A stretch of DNA of 64,000 nt from Pseudomonas brassicacearum subsp. brassicacearum (GCF_008801605.1 NZ_VZPJ01000011.1:62001-126000); one strand, 5' to 3'; counted from the first letter of the stretch, positions 1 through 8,993 are shown. Made by a program: numbers and translations. The notes: generated by a model from the sequence alone, not told the origin.

Positions 1-503
1 TCGGTGTAGACGATGGCAGACACACCGTCGGCTTCGAAACGCTTGGCCAGGTCGATCACCTGTACGGTGCTGACTTCAGCCCAACCGTCAGTGGCGACGA
101 AACCGTCTTTTGCGTCCAGGCCAACGATGACCTTGCCCGGGAAAGCGCGGCAGGCTTCGGCAACGAACTCGGGCTCCTTCACGGCTTTGGTGCCGATGAT
201 CACGTAGCTCACGCCAGCCTTGACGTAGTGCTCGATGGTTTCCAGCGAACGAATGCCGCCGCCGATCTGGATCGGCAGGTTCGGGTAGCGCTTGGCAATG
301 GCCGTGACCACTTCGCCATTGACCGGTTGTCCTTCGAAGGCGCCGTTCAGGTCGACCAGATGCAGGCGACGGCAGCCGCCCTCCACCCACTTGGCGGCCA
401 TGCTCACCGGGTCATCGGAAAACACCGTGGAGTCTTCCATGCGGCCCTGACGCAGACGTACGCAAGCGCCGTCCTTGAGATCGATAGCGGGGATAATCAG
501 CAT
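1..503 (-). CDS. hisA: HisA, phosphoribosylformimino-5-aminoimidazole carboxamide ribotide isomerase (3' end cut by window)
   Basis: Histidine biosynthesis isomerase converting ProFAR to PRFAR, a cytoplasmic (beta/alpha)8 barrel. The reading frame starts with ATG at 503 (MLIIPAIDLKDGACVRL, the conserved first strand with catalytic Asp8) and stays open to the left edge. About 167 of the usual roughly 245 residues are visible. It lies 42 bp downstream of the DUF2164 gene, hisH and hisB, all on the minus strand, so it is probably cotranscribed with them. The C-terminal part and hisF are outside the window. Confidence 0.95.
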   Translation of the reverse strand, partial: MLIIPAIDLKDGACVRLRQGRMEDSTVFSDDPVSMAAKWVEGGCRRLHLVDLNGAFEGQPVNGEVVTAIAKRYPNLPIQIGGGIRSLETIEHYVKAGVSYVIIGTKAVKEPEFVAEACRAFPGKVIVGLDAKDGFVATDGWAEVSTVQVIDLAKRFEADGVSAIVYT

Positions 504-545
504 CTGGCAAACCTTCAAATACGAATATTCAGCTTGGCTCGAAAA

Positions 546-800
546 TCAGTTTTTCTCGAGCGCCCACAAGTCGCTTTCAATGCTTTCGAACCTTTCTTTA
601 AGGTGCGTCTGCACATCGAAAATCGCCCTGTTGTAATAATGCGGAGCAATTTCGCGGGTAAACAGGTCAAGAATTTCCGCCGCTTCGAACGAGCCCAGGT
701 CCAGCTCGAAACGGTCCTCCATGAACCGCTGGATCTTGCGGTTCGCTTCACTCTCCTGCTCGGACGTGAGGGTGAGGATCGGCGGTTTCTTGCGGGCCAT
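546..800 (-). CDS. DUF2164 family protein embedded in the his operon
   Basis: Small protein of 84 residues starting MARKKPPILTLT. I recognise the DUF2164 family, short and mostly helical, of unknown function. The ATG at 800 overlaps the hisH stop as TAATG, so translation is probably coupled; an upstream in-frame ATG at 818 lies inside hisH and is less likely. It sits between hisH and hisA, a placement that I recall as common in Pseudomonas. A role in histidine synthesis is suggested only by this position. No signal peptide or membrane segment is visible. Confidence 0.8.
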   Translation of the reverse strand: MARKKPPILTLTSEQESEANRKIQRFMEDRFELDLGSFEAAEILDLFTREIAPHYYNRAIFDVQTHLKERFESIESDLWALEKN

Positions 801-1438
801 TACCAGCGCCCGTCCCACGCTGCGAAGTTCTGCAACAGTTGCAGGCCATGGGTATGGCTCTTCTCGGGGTGGAACTGCACGGCGAAGCGCGAGCCATCGG
901 CCAGGGCCGCGGCGAAATCGACGCCATAGTGACCGCTGCCCACTACCTGCCGCGCATTACCGGCGGCGATGTAGTAGCTGTGCACGAAGTAGAAGCGCGC
1001 CAGGTCCGGGATGTTGTGCCACAGCGGGTGATCCACCGTCTGCTTCACTTCGTTCCAGCCCATGTGCGGGACTTTCAGGTGCTCGCCGTCTTCATGCAGG
1101 CCCTTGCCGAAAAACTTCACCTGGCCTGGAAACATGGCAATGCAATCGACGCCGTCGTTCTCTTCGCTGTGCTCGAGCAAGGCTTGCATGCCCACGCAGA
1201 TGCCCAGGAACGGACGGTCCTGGCTGACTTCGTGCACCAGCTTGTCGAAGCCCAGGCGACGAATCTCGGCCATGCAATCACGAATCGCACCGACGCCGGG
1301 AAACACCACCCGGTCGGCTTCGCGAATCACGTCGGCATCGCTGGTGATCAGCACCTTGCCGGCACCCACGTGCTCGAGGGCCTTGGCCACCGAGTGCAGG
1401 TTGCCCATGCCGTAGTCGATAACCGCGACCGTCTGCAT
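800..1438 (-). CDS. hisH: HisH, imidazole glycerol phosphate synthase glutaminase subunit
   Basis: Class I glutamine amidotransferase that feeds ammonia to HisF, forming IGP and AICAR. 212 residues, the normal length. The catalytic triad is visible: nucleophile Cys81 in GICVGMQ, and His190 and Glu192 in QFHPEKSH. The start at 1438 overlaps the hisB stop (TAATG) and the end overlaps the DUF2164 start the same way, a tightly coupled hisB-hisH-DUF2164 run. Confidence 0.97.
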   Translation of the reverse strand: MQTVAVIDYGMGNLHSVAKALEHVGAGKVLITSDADVIREADRVVFPGVGAIRDCMAEIRRLGFDKLVHEVSQDRPFLGICVGMQALLEHSEENDGVDCIAMFPGQVKFFGKGLHEDGEHLKVPHMGWNEVKQTVDHPLWHNIPDLARFYFVHSYYIAAGNARQVVGSGHYGVDFAAALADGSRFAVQFHPEKSHTHGLQLLQNFAAWDGRW

Positions 1439-2031
1439 TACAGGACGCCCTTGGTGGAAGGCATCTGGCCGGCCATGCGGTCATCGAGCTCGACGGCCAT
1501 GCGCAGCGCGCGGCCGAAAGCCTTGAACACGGTTTCGATCTGGTGGTGGGTGTTGTGCCCGCGCAGGTTGTCGATGTGCAGGGTCACGTTGGCGTGGTTG
1601 ACGAAGCCCTGGAAAAATTCCTGGAACAGGTCAACGTCGAAGCCGCCGACGGTGGCACGGGTGTACGGCACATGCATCTGCAGGCCCGGACGGCCGGAGA
1701 AGTCGATGACCACGCGCGACAGCGCTTCATCAAGCGGCACGTAGGCATGGCCGTAGCGACGGATGCCCTTCTTGTCGCCGATGGCTTTGGTAAAGGCCTG
1801 GCCCAAGGTGATACCGACATCTTCCACCGTGTGGTGGTCGTCGATATGCAGGTCGCCCTTGCTGACGATGTCCAGGTCGATCAGCCCGTGACGGGCGATC
1901 TGGTCCAGCATGTGCTCAAGAAAAGGCACGCCGATATCAAACCGGGCCTTTCCGGTGCCATCCAGGTTGATCGAGGCTTTGATCTGGGTTTCCAGAGTGT
2001 CGCGCTCGACAGACGCCTTACGTTCGGCCAT
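1438..2031 (-). CDS. hisB: HisB, imidazoleglycerol-phosphate dehydratase
   Basis: Dehydrates imidazoleglycerol phosphate to imidazoleacetol phosphate in histidine synthesis; Mn-dependent oligomer. 197 residues, monofunctional as in pseudomonads (no phosphatase domain). Metal-binding motifs are visible: DDHHTVED near residues 64-71 and NTHHQIE in the second half. Two ATGs lie in tandem at 2034 and 2031; I chose 2031 (MAERKASVER) by family similarity. First visible gene of the minus-strand his operon; the upstream intergenic region contains a REP pair. Confidence 0.96.
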   Translation of the reverse strand: MAERKASVERDTLETQIKASINLDGTGKARFDIGVPFLEHMLDQIARHGLIDLDIVSKGDLHIDDHHTVEDVGITLGQAFTKAIGDKKGIRRYGHAYVPLDEALSRVVIDFSGRPGLQMHVPYTRATVGGFDVDLFQEFFQGFVNHANVTLHIDNLRGHNTHHQIETVFKAFGRALRMAVELDDRMAGQMPSTKGVL

Positions 2032-2173
2032 CACCAGCTCCGCAAAATCATTGGGCGAAAAAGGCAGCCATTATAGGGGCGCGAGCGGCAAACAGAAACA
2101 CGGGAGGTGATATCCCTGACGGGTTGTCGGCGATAGACATGTCCATACAAGCTTTCACCACACATAAAACAAA

Positions 2174-2263
2174 TGTGGGAGCGAGCTTGCTCGCGATAGC
2201 GGTGGGTCAGCCGACCATGATGTCGACTGACACACCCTCATCGCGAGCAAGCTCGCTCCCACA
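2174..2263. repeat. REP inverted pair, type A (GAGCTTGCTC)
   Basis: Two inverted copies of a palindromic unit, TGTGGGAGCGAGCTTGCTC on the left and its complement ending GAGCAAGCTCGCTCCCACA on the right, separated by about 40 bp of unique spacer. The same unit recurs at 4628, 34366, 36222 and 48937. This is a REP/BIME-like element of the fluorescens group placed between the convergent-free 5' side of hisB and the 3' end of the MFS gene. Confidence 0.85.
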
Positions 2264-2298
2264 AGGTTTGCCCTCACCTGATGGTCAGGGCAACGGTC

Positions 2299-3960
2299 TT
2301 AGTGGAACAACACCGCCGTCTTCTGCAGGGTCACCCACACACCCCACGCCAATGGAATGCCCACCACCAGCCAGGCGGCGATCGCCAGGGGCTTGGTGCC
2401 CGGCGCAGCTTTCCACTCCAGCGAAGTGGTGCTGTCGGCGCCTTTGTCATGGCCCAGCGCCTGTTCGGCGGCCAGTTCGGCGTCGGTCATGAAGTACTTG
2501 TCGGCGACCGGACGGACCAGCAGGTTGCACAGGAAGCCCAGCACCAGCAGGCCGGCGAGGATGTACAAGGTGATGTCATAGGCCGCGGCACGTTCAACGC
2601 CGATGCTCAGTTGATATTCACGCAGGTAGTTCACCAGTACCGGACCCAGCACGCCCGCCGCTGCCCAGGCAGTCAGCAGACGACCGTGGATCGCGCCGAC
2701 CATTTGCGTACCGAACAGGTCCGCCAGGTAGGCCGGCACAGTGGCGAAACCGCCGCCGTACATCGACAGGATGATGCAGAACGCCGCCACGAACAGCGCG
2801 ACGCTGCCCAGGTGACCCAGGTTCGGGATCAGCGCGTACAGGGCAAAGCCCAGGGCGAAGAACACGAAATAGGTGTTTTTACGACCCAGGTAATCCGAGA
2901 AGGATGCCCAGAAGAACCGGCCGCCGATGTTGAACAGGCTCAGCAGACCGGTGAAACCAGCGGCGATGGCCGCGATCTGGCCCAGTTGCACGGCGTCCAA
3001 CTGACCGAAAGGCAGGTCATTGCCGAGCAACTTGCCGCCGAACACTTCCTGCAACAGTGGCGAAGCCATGCCGAGAATGCCGATACCGGCGGATACGTTC
3101 AGGCACAGCACCAGCCATACCAGACGGAACTGCGGGGTTTTCCAGGCAACGTTCACGTGAACGTGGCGATGGGTGATCATCGCGTTCGCGGCTTTCTTCG
3201 GTGCCGGGGTCCAGCCTTCAGGCTTCCAGCCGGTTGGCGGAACGCGGTACGACAAGGCGCCACCGATCATGAACACGAAGTAGATCGCGGCCATGACCAG
3301 GAAGCTCTGCCATACGCCCACGCCGGTTGGCGAAGCGAAATGGCTCATCAGCGCCGCAGCCAGCGGAGCACCAACCATCGCACCGCCGCCGAAGCCCATG
3401 ATCGCCATGCCGGTGGCCATGCCACGCTTGTCCGGGAACCACTTGATCAGGGTCGACACCGGGGAGATGTAGCCCAGGCCCAGGCCGATACCACCGATCA
3501 CCCCGGAACCGACCCACATCAGCCAGATCTGGTGGGTATAGATACCCAGCGCGGAAATCAGCAGGCCACCGCACCAGCACAATGCCGATACAACGCCGGC
3601 CTTGCGTGGCCCGGCGTGTTCCAGCCAGCCGCCCCAGATGGCTGCCGAGCAACCCAGGAAGATGAAGAACAGGGTGTAGATCCAACCGAGCATCGAGATC
3701 GGCCAGTCACATTGGGACGAAAAGACTTGCGAGATGAAGCTCATATCCGGTGCACAGGCCACAGGCTTGGTGACACCCAAGGCTTTGGACAGTGGCAGCC
3801 AGAACACCGAGAAGCCGTAGGCCATGCCGATGCAGAGATGAATGGCCAGTGCGGCCGGTGGAACCAGCCACCGGTTGAAACCGGGCTTGGCGATGATGCG
3901 CTCCTTGGAGAGGAACGCAGGCTGGTCGGCGACGCCGCCGGCCGTGATGCTCGTGCTCAT
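2299..3960 (-). CDS. OFA-family MFS transporter (oxalate/formate/monocarboxylate type)
   Basis: Inner-membrane carrier of 553 residues of the OFA branch of the major facilitator superfamily. Visible signs are about 12-14 hydrophobic segments, the N-terminal GMAYGFSVFWLPL helix, the WGGWLEHAGPRK loop between TM2 and TM3, and a second-half copy GRFFWASFSDYLGRKN. A hydrophilic insertion near residues 48-70 and a long cytoplasmic loop with VHVNVAW split the halves, making it longer than the roughly 400-residue standard. The closest known functions are YhjX-like pyruvate or oxalate/formate transport; the substrate here is not deducible. It is a single gene on the minus strand with its own 260-bp upstream region shared with the panZ-like gene. 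Confidence 0.88.
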   Translation of the reverse strand: MSTSITAGGVADQPAFLSKERIIAKPGFNRWLVPPAALAIHLCIGMAYGFSVFWLPLSKALGVTKPVACAPDMSFISQVFSSQCDWPISMLGWIYTLFFIFLGCSAAIWGGWLEHAGPRKAGVVSALCWCGGLLISALGIYTHQIWLMWVGSGVIGGIGLGLGYISPVSTLIKWFPDKRGMATGMAIMGFGGGAMVGAPLAAALMSHFASPTGVGVWQSFLVMAAIYFVFMIGGALSYRVPPTGWKPEGWTPAPKKAANAMITHRHVHVNVAWKTPQFRLVWLVLCLNVSAGIGILGMASPLLQEVFGGKLLGNDLPFGQLDAVQLGQIAAIAAGFTGLLSLFNIGGRFFWASFSDYLGRKNTYFVFFALGFALYALIPNLGHLGSVALFVAAFCIILSMYGGGFATVPAYLADLFGTQMVGAIHGRLLTAWAAAGVLGPVLVNYLREYQLSIGVERAAAYDITLYILAGLLVLGFLCNLLVRPVADKYFMTDAELAAEQALGHDKGADSTTSLEWKAAPGTKPLAIAAWLVVGIPLAWGVWVTLQKTAVLFH

Positions 3961-4222
3961 TTGTGTATCCCCCAGTTATTAGAATGGTTCGCCAGTCACG
4001 CATCACCGTCAGCCTTCATTGCACGCAGGCATGACTGTATTTTCTGGTAAGGCTCCATATTAGTGCGACATTACGCCGCAGAAAGACGGGCGAACAGGCA
4101 AAGGTTACCATTTGATCGTTACAGAAGAGTCAAAGTGATATCACCTTTTTCGTTTCATCTGTCTTATCGCGCCATTACTGACTTTCTGTAGGCCGTGAAC
4201 CGTTTATTTTTCAGGAATCCGT

Positions 4223-4621
4223 ATGCCCATCGTCGTCGAGCACCTGAACGAAGCCACCTGCCAAGACCAGCAGGACCTGCAGAAAATCTACCGGGATGCC
4301 CCGGCCTGGCTGTTCGAACCGTTTAGCGATGCCAAGCAATTGATCGCGCAATGCCTCGAGGAAGGCTCGCTGATCGCGGCACGCTTCAATGACCGACTGC
4401 TTGGTGCAGCACGCCTGCAACGGCACCAGAACGCCTGGCGCTTGTCCCACCTGTGCGTACGAAACGTTACCCGTCGCCGTGGCGTGGCTGAACGGCTGGT
4501 GAGCGAAGCCCGGCGAATGGCCGCGCTAAACGGTGCCGAGCTGCACTTGTTGGCCCCAGCCGGGCATCTGCAAGCCCAGGCGCTGGCGGCCAAGCTGGGA
4601 CTGATGCTGGTCCAGGATTAG
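4223..4621 (+). CDS. PanZ/PanM-like acetyl-CoA sensor, GNAT fold
   Basis: 132-residue GNAT-fold protein. The acetyl-CoA loop reads RRRGVAERL at residues 84-92. Overall sequence resembles the PanZ (PanM) family, which in enterobacteria promotes autocleavage of aspartate decarboxylase PanD in response to acetyl-CoA. Pseudomonads often carry this version with a class of PanD that may not need it, so the actual role is uncertain. It stands alone, divergent from the MFS gene. ATG 4223 is preceded by CAGGAA. Confidence 0.75.
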   Translation: MPIVVEHLNEATCQDQQDLQKIYRDAPAWLFEPFSDAKQLIAQCLEEGSLIAARFNDRLLGAARLQRHQNAWRLSHLCVRNVTRRRGVAERLVSEARRMAALNGAELHLLAPAGHLQAQALAAKLGLMLVQD

Positions 4622-4627
4622 AAACCA

Positions 4628-4718
4628 CTGTGGGGCGAGCTTGCTCGCGATGGCGGTCGCACACGCAACACCTTCATTGATTGTCACACCGTTATCGCGA
4701 GCAAGCTCGCTCCCACAG
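4628..4718. repeat. REP inverted pair, type A
   Basis: Inverted pair of the GCGAGCTTGCTCGCGAT unit with outer arms CTGTGGGGCGAG and CTCGCTCCCACAG. It starts seven bases after the stop of the PanZ-like gene and could serve as a transcript end or mRNA stabiliser. Confidence 0.85.
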
Positions 4719-4804
4719 TGGATTTGCGGTCCTAACGCACCACCACCAACCCACAGCGTTATACTCCCGGCTAAATTTTGAACTCAACCTACAAGGATTC
4801 GCCC

Positions 4805-7036
4805 ATGAAAGCGTTCGGCAAAATCCTGGGTCTGGTACTTCTCGGGCTGTTGCTGATCATCGTGGCCCTGGGCTTTGCCCTGACCCACCTGTTCGATCCC
4901 AACGACTACAAAGAAGAGATCCGCCAGATAGCCCGCGACAAGGCCCACATCGAGCTGACCCTCAATGGCGACATCGGCTGGAGCCTGTTTCCGTGGCTGG
5001 GCCTTGAGTTGCACGACGCCAGCGTCGCTACCTTGGCCAGTCCGACCCAGCCTTTCGCCGACCTGCAGATGCTCGGCCTTTCGGTCCGGGTAATACCGCT
5101 GCTGCGCCGGGAAGTACAAATGAGCGATGTGCGGGTCGAAGGCCTGAACCTGCGGCTCAACCGTGACAAGAGCGGGCACGGCAACTGGGAAGACATCGGC
5201 AAGGTGCCGGCCTCTGCGTCGACGGCGAACGCGCCGGCACCCGTGCCGGCTGAACAACCGACCCCACCTGTCAGCACCCCGGCAGAAAAACCTGCCCAGC
5301 CGACCCGACTGGATATCGACAGCCTGACCGTGAACAACGCCCGGGTCGAATACACCGACGAGCAGACCGGCAAGCTGTTCACGGCCGAGAGCATTCAACT
5401 GAGCACCGGCCCGGTCCATGACTCCACCAACATTCCGGTCACCCTGACCGCATTCCTGTCCAGCAACCAGCCGGCCGTACGCGTACGCACCGAAGTGACG
5501 GGTGAACTGCGCTTCGAACGTGCCTTGAAGCGCTACAAGTTCGAAGACCTGAAACTGTCCGGCGAAGCCACTGGCGACCCCTTGCAGGGCAAGACCCTGA
5601 ACTTCGCCGCCCAAGGCCAACTGTTCCTGGACAAAGCCGCAAACGTCGCCGAATGGACCGGCATCAAACTGTCGCTCAATCAACTGCGCGCCCTGGGTGA
5701 ACTGAAGGTCAACGACCTCGACAAGACTCCGCAGTTGAATGGCGGCGTGTCCATCGCCCAGTTCGACTTGGCGAAGTTCGTCGACAGCGTTGGCCAGAAA
5801 CTCCCAGCCATGGCCGAAGGCAGCCTGAGCAAAGTAGAGCTGTCCAGCCGCATTGCCGGTACGCCAACCAGTGTCGAGTTCAACGACATCAACATGAAAG
5901 TGGACGACAGCAACTTCAGCGGTCGTATTGCCGTGGAGGACTTTGCCAAGCAGTCCCTGCGTGCGCAGCTCAAGGCCGACACGTTCAACGTCGACCGTTA
6001 CCTGGCGCCAAAGTCCGCCGAAGCCGACAGTTCCAAGGCGGCCCGTGAGGCCGAAGTCAGCAACACCGAAGCCAGCGCCATGGTCGGTGCCGGCAGTACA
6101 CCGCTGCCAAGCGCCCCGACCCAGGGCGCCTGGAGTAACGATCGACTGTTTCCAGTGGAACGCCTGAGCAAGCTGGACCTCGATGCCGACCTGACCTTCG
6201 GGCAACTGACTCTCGATAAACTGCCGATCCAGAACGCTGCGCTCAAGGCCACCGGCCGGGGCGGCCTGCTGACCCTGGAGAACCTGCGAGGCGACCTGTA
6301 CAGCGGTAACTTCGAAACCAAGGGCACCCTGGACGTGCGCCAGCCTACGCCGCAACTGAGCCTGCAAACGCGCATCAACCGGGTCCCTGCCGAGAAGATC
6401 ATCGAAAGCCAAGGCAAGAATCCGCCGGTCAAAGGCCTGGTCACCGTCAACAGCGCGATCACCGCCAGCGGCAATAGCCAGAAAGCCCTGATCGACAGCC
6501 TCAACGGCACCGCCGGGTTCGTCATCAACGATGGCGTGCTGCTCAATGCCAACCTCGAACAGCAATTGTGCAAAGGCATCGCCACCCTCAATCGCAAGAC
6601 CCTCAGCGGCGAACCCCGGGGCAAGGACACGCCGTTCCAGCAACTCAACGGCAATCTCACCTTCAACAATGGCGTTGCCAACAACCCGGACCTGAAAGTC
6701 CGCATCCCCGGCATGACCGTCAACGGCAACGGCGACATCGACCTGCGGGTACTGGGCATGGACTATCGCGTCGGCGTCATCGTCGAAGGCGACAAGAGCG
6801 ACATGCCCGACCCGGCCTGCCAGGTCAATGAACGCTACGTCGACGTCGAATGGCCATTGCGCTGCCGCGGCCCGCTGGAACTGGGCGCCAAGGCCTGCCG
6901 CCTGGACAACGACGGGCTGGGCAAGGTCGCGGCGAAACTGGCCGGTGACCGTCTCGGCGACAAGATTGATGAGAAGCTGGGCGACAAGGTCAGCCCCGAA
7001 CTCAAAGATGCACTCAAGGGGCTGTTCAAGCGATGA
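4805..7036 (+). CDS. AsmA family envelope protein
   Basis: 743-residue inner-membrane-anchored periplasmic protein of the AsmA family, now linked to phospholipid and outer-membrane homeostasis. One N-terminal membrane segment (about residues 5-27, ILGLVLLGLLLIIVALGFAL) is followed by the typical FDPNDYKEEI motif, a proline-rich low-complexity linker near residues 138-165, and a C-terminal AsmA_2-like beta-rich region. I chose ATG 4805 because it has AAGGA seven bases upstream; an upstream TTG at 4778 would add nine residues. The stop overlaps mutY as ATGA, so the two genes and yggX form an operon. Confidence 0.9.
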   Translation: MKAFGKILGLVLLGLLLIIVALGFALTHLFDPNDYKEEIRQIARDKAHIELTLNGDIGWSLFPWLGLELHDASVATLASPTQPFADLQMLGLSVRVIPLLRREVQMSDVRVEGLNLRLNRDKSGHGNWEDIGKVPASASTANAPAPVPAEQPTPPVSTPAEKPAQPTRLDIDSLTVNNARVEYTDEQTGKLFTAESIQLSTGPVHDSTNIPVTLTAFLSSNQPAVRVRTEVTGELRFERALKRYKFEDLKLSGEATGDPLQGKTLNFAAQGQLFLDKAANVAEWTGIKLSLNQLRALGELKVNDLDKTPQLNGGVSIAQFDLAKFVDSVGQKLPAMAEGSLSKVELSSRIAGTPTSVEFNDINMKVDDSNFSGRIAVEDFAKQSLRAQLKADTFNVDRYLAPKSAEADSSKAAREAEVSNTEASAMVGAGSTPLPSAPTQGAWSNDRLFPVERLSKLDLDADLTFGQLTLDKLPIQNAALKATGRGGLLTLENLRGDLYSGNFETKGTLDVRQPTPQLSLQTRINRVPAEKIIESQGKNPPVKGLVTVNSAITASGNSQKALIDSLNGTAGFVINDGVLLNANLEQQLCKGIATLNRKTLSGEPRGKDTPFQQLNGNLTFNNGVANNPDLKVRIPGMTVNGNGDIDLRVLGMDYRVGVIVEGDKSDMPDPACQVNERYVDVEWPLRCRGPLELGAKACRLDNDGLGKVAAKLAGDRLGDKIDEKLGDKVSPELKDALKGLFKR

Positions 7037-8100
7037 GAGCCGAGCAGTTTTCCACCGCCGTACTGGACTGGTTCGACCGCCACGGGCGCCACGATTTGCC
7101 CTGGCAACAAGCCATCTCGCCCTATCGGGTGTGGGTCTCGGAAATCATGTTGCAGCAGACCCAGGTCAGTACCGTGCTCAACTACTTCGACCGGTTCATG
7201 GCCTCGCTGCCCACCGTTCAAGCCCTGGCCGCCGCGCCGGAGGACGAAGTGCTGCACCTGTGGACCGGGCTGGGCTATTACACCCGTGCGCGCAACTTGC
7301 AGAAAACCGCGAAAATCGTCGTCGAGCAGTACGGCGGCGAATTTCCCCGGGACGTGGAAAAACTCACCGAGTTGCCGGGGATCGGCCTGTCCACCGCCGG
7401 TGCCATTGCCAGCATCAGCATGGGCCTGCGGGCGCCGATTCTCGATGGCAACGTCAAGCGGGTACTGGCGCGCTTCACCGCCCAGGAAGGCTACCCAGGC
7501 GAACCCAAGGTTGCGAAACAGCTGTGGGCCACCGCCGAGCGCTTCACGCCACAGGACCGCGTCAACGCCTACACCCAGGCGATGATGGACCTGGGCGCCA
7601 CGCTCTGTACCCGTAGCAAGCCCAGTTGCCTGCTCTGCCCGCTGAAGCAAGGCTGCGAGGCCCACATGCTGGGCCTGGAAACCCGCTACCCGATTCCCAA
7701 GCCTCGCAAGGAAGTGCCCAAGAAGCGCACCTTGATGCCGATGCTGGCAAACCACGAAGGCGCGATCCTGCTTTACCGTCGCCCTTCCACGGGGCTGTGG
7801 GGCGGTCTGTGGAGCCTGCCGGAACTTGACGACCTCGACGACCTGCAGCATCTGGCCCTGCAACACTCGCTGGAGTTGGGCAGCCAACAGGAAATGCCAA
7901 GCCTGGTGCACACCTTCAGCCACTTCCAGTTGGCGATCGAACCCTGGCTGGTCCGGGTCCGGGAAACCGGCCATCACGTGGCCGAGGCCGACTGGCTCTG
8001 GTATAACCTCGCCACCCCGCCGCGCCTGGGCCTTGCCGCCCCGGTCAAAACCTTGCTCGAACGCGCGGCTGCCGTAATGAACGCAGGAGAGTTGCAATGA
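7033..8100 (+). CDS. mutY: MutY, A/G-specific adenine glycosylase
   Basis: Removes adenine mispaired with 8-oxoguanine or G in base excision repair. 355 residues. Visible: catalytic Glu37 in SEIMLQQTQ, the helix-hairpin-helix LPGIGLSTAGAI (114-125), catalytic Asp138 in ILDGNVKRV, and the 4Fe-4S ligands Cys192, Cys199, Cys202 and Cys208 (C-x6-C-x2-C-x5-C). A C-terminal Nudix-like 8-oxoG recognition domain follows. ATG overlaps the upstream stop (ATGA) and its own stop overlaps yggX, as in many gammaproteobacteria. Confidence 0.97.
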   Translation: MRAEQFSTAVLDWFDRHGRHDLPWQQAISPYRVWVSEIMLQQTQVSTVLNYFDRFMASLPTVQALAAAPEDEVLHLWTGLGYYTRARNLQKTAKIVVEQYGGEFPRDVEKLTELPGIGLSTAGAIASISMGLRAPILDGNVKRVLARFTAQEGYPGEPKVAKQLWATAERFTPQDRVNAYTQAMMDLGATLCTRSKPSCLLCPLKQGCEAHMLGLETRYPIPKPRKEVPKKRTLMPMLANHEGAILLYRRPSTGLWGGLWSLPELDDLDDLQHLALQHSLELGSQQEMPSLVHTFSHFQLAIEPWLVRVRETGHHVAEADWLWYNLATPPRLGLAAPVKTLLERAAAVMNAGELQ

Positions 8101-8369
8101 CCCGCACCATCATGTGCCGCAAGTACAAAGAAGAACTGGAAGGCCTGGAACGTGCACCCTTCCCGGGCGCCAAGGGCCAGGACATCTACGACCACGTCTC
8201 GGCCAAGGCCTGGGCCGACTGGCAGAAACACCAGACCCTGCTGATCAATGAAAAACGCCTGAACATGATGAACGCTGAAGATCGCAAATACCTTCAGGGC
8301 GAGATGGACAAGTACTTTTCCGGCGAAGATTACGCCAAGGCCGAAGGCTACGTACCGCCGTCCGAATAA
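8097..8369 (+). CDS. yggX: YggX, Fe(II)-trafficking / oxidative damage protection protein
   Basis: 90-residue cytoplasmic protein that protects Fe-S clusters and labile iron from oxidation. The conserved N-terminus MTRTIMCRKYKEELEGL with Cys7 is present and length is typical. Coupled to mutY by an ATGA overlap; MutY itself needs an Fe-S cluster, which fits the pairing. Confidence 0.95.
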   Translation: MTRTIMCRKYKEELEGLERAPFPGAKGQDIYDHVSAKAWADWQKHQTLLINEKRLNMMNAEDRKYLQGEMDKYFSGEDYAKAEGYVPPSE

Positions 8370-8432
8370 GCTGTTCAGTACGGGGGCGGATCGTAAGCGA
8401 CGGTAATAGTTAAATATTTTTTGAAAACTTGC

Positions 8433-8461
8433 TTGACGCCCCCCTGAAAAACCCGTTTAAT
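8433..8461 (+). promoter_or_regulatory. Promoter of tRNA-Phe
   Basis: TTGACG (8433-8438) and TTTAAT (8456-8461) with a 17-bp spacer, followed by a GC-rich discriminator GCGCCCC just before the tRNA. This layout is typical of stringently controlled stable-RNA promoters. Confidence 0.75.
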
Positions 8462-8471
8462 GCGCCCCGTT

Positions 8472-8547
8472 GCCCAGATAGCTCAGTCGGTAGAGCAGGG
8501 GATTGAAAATCCCCGTGTCGGCGGTTCGATTCCGTCTCTGGGCACCA
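8472..8547 (+). tRNA. tRNA-Phe (anticodon GAA)
   Basis: 76 nt with encoded CCA. The acceptor arms GCCCAGA/TCTGGGC pair fully, the D arm GCTC...GAGC, anticodon stem GGGGA/TCCCC around loop TTGAAAA (anticodon GAA), and T arm GGCGG-TTCGATT-CCGTC are all present. Confidence 0.97.
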
Positions 8548-8554
8548 AATACCG

Positions 8555-8588
8555 AAAACCCCGATCAAGAAATTGATCGGGGTTTTTT
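8555..8588 (+). terminator. Intrinsic terminator of tRNA-Phe
   Basis: Stem CCCCGATCAA/TTGATCGGGG with GAAA loop, preceded by AAAA and followed by six T residues, eight bases after the CCA end. Confidence 0.9.
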
Positions 8589-8663
8589 ATTGTCCGGGAT
8601 TTTCTTCCTCCGCCTTATCGACTCGGCTACATTCGTCCGCTCCCCTCCAGCAAGCGAGTCGAC

Positions 8664-8993
8664 ATGGACATCACCGGCATCCCCTTTGGCACCACCGATT
8701 GGTCAACCATCGAACCCACCGAGCACACAGGCATCACCGGAATCGCTTATTGGCGCACCCAACAGTTCGGGAACATTCGCGTGCGGATGGTGGAATATAC
8801 GCCGGGGTACCTGGCCGACCATTGGTGCACCAAGGGCCACATCCTGTTTTGCCTCAAGGGCGAGCTCAATACTGAACTTGAAGATGGCCGGCAATTTTTG
8901 CTCAAACCCGGCATGAGCTACCAGGTAGCCGACCAGGCCGAGCCCCATCGATCCTCCACTTCATCGGGGGCTACGCTCTTCGTAGTGGATTGA
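8664..8993 (+). CDS. DHCW-motif cupin fold protein
   Basis: 109-residue single-domain cupin. A DHWC stretch at residues 52-55, followed by KGHILFCLKGEL, identifies the small cupin family annotated by this motif. Ligand and reaction are unknown; the motif residues may bind a metal. Monocistronic, between tRNA-Phe and the first basic-tailed small protein. Confidence 0.75.
   Translation: MDITGIPFGTTDWSTIEPTEHTGITGIAYWRTQQFGNIRVRMVEYTPGYLADHWCTKGHILFCLKGELNTELEDGRQFLLKPGMSYQVADQAEPHRSSTSSGATLFVVD

Noticed and set aside
2174..2263. Repeated palindromes considered as a CRISPR array
   Set aside because: Units occur as isolated inverted pairs between genes, not as regularly spaced direct repeats, and no cas genes are present.
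2281..4050. 589-codon plus-strand open frame opposite the MFS gene
   Set aside because: Antisense shadow of the OFA transporter; composition rich in Arg, His and Gln with no domain, typical of GC-rich mirror frames.
4784..6643. 619-codon minus-strand open frame inside the AsmA-like gene
   Set aside because: Shadow frame; the plus-strand protein has a membrane anchor and family motifs and is coupled to mutY.
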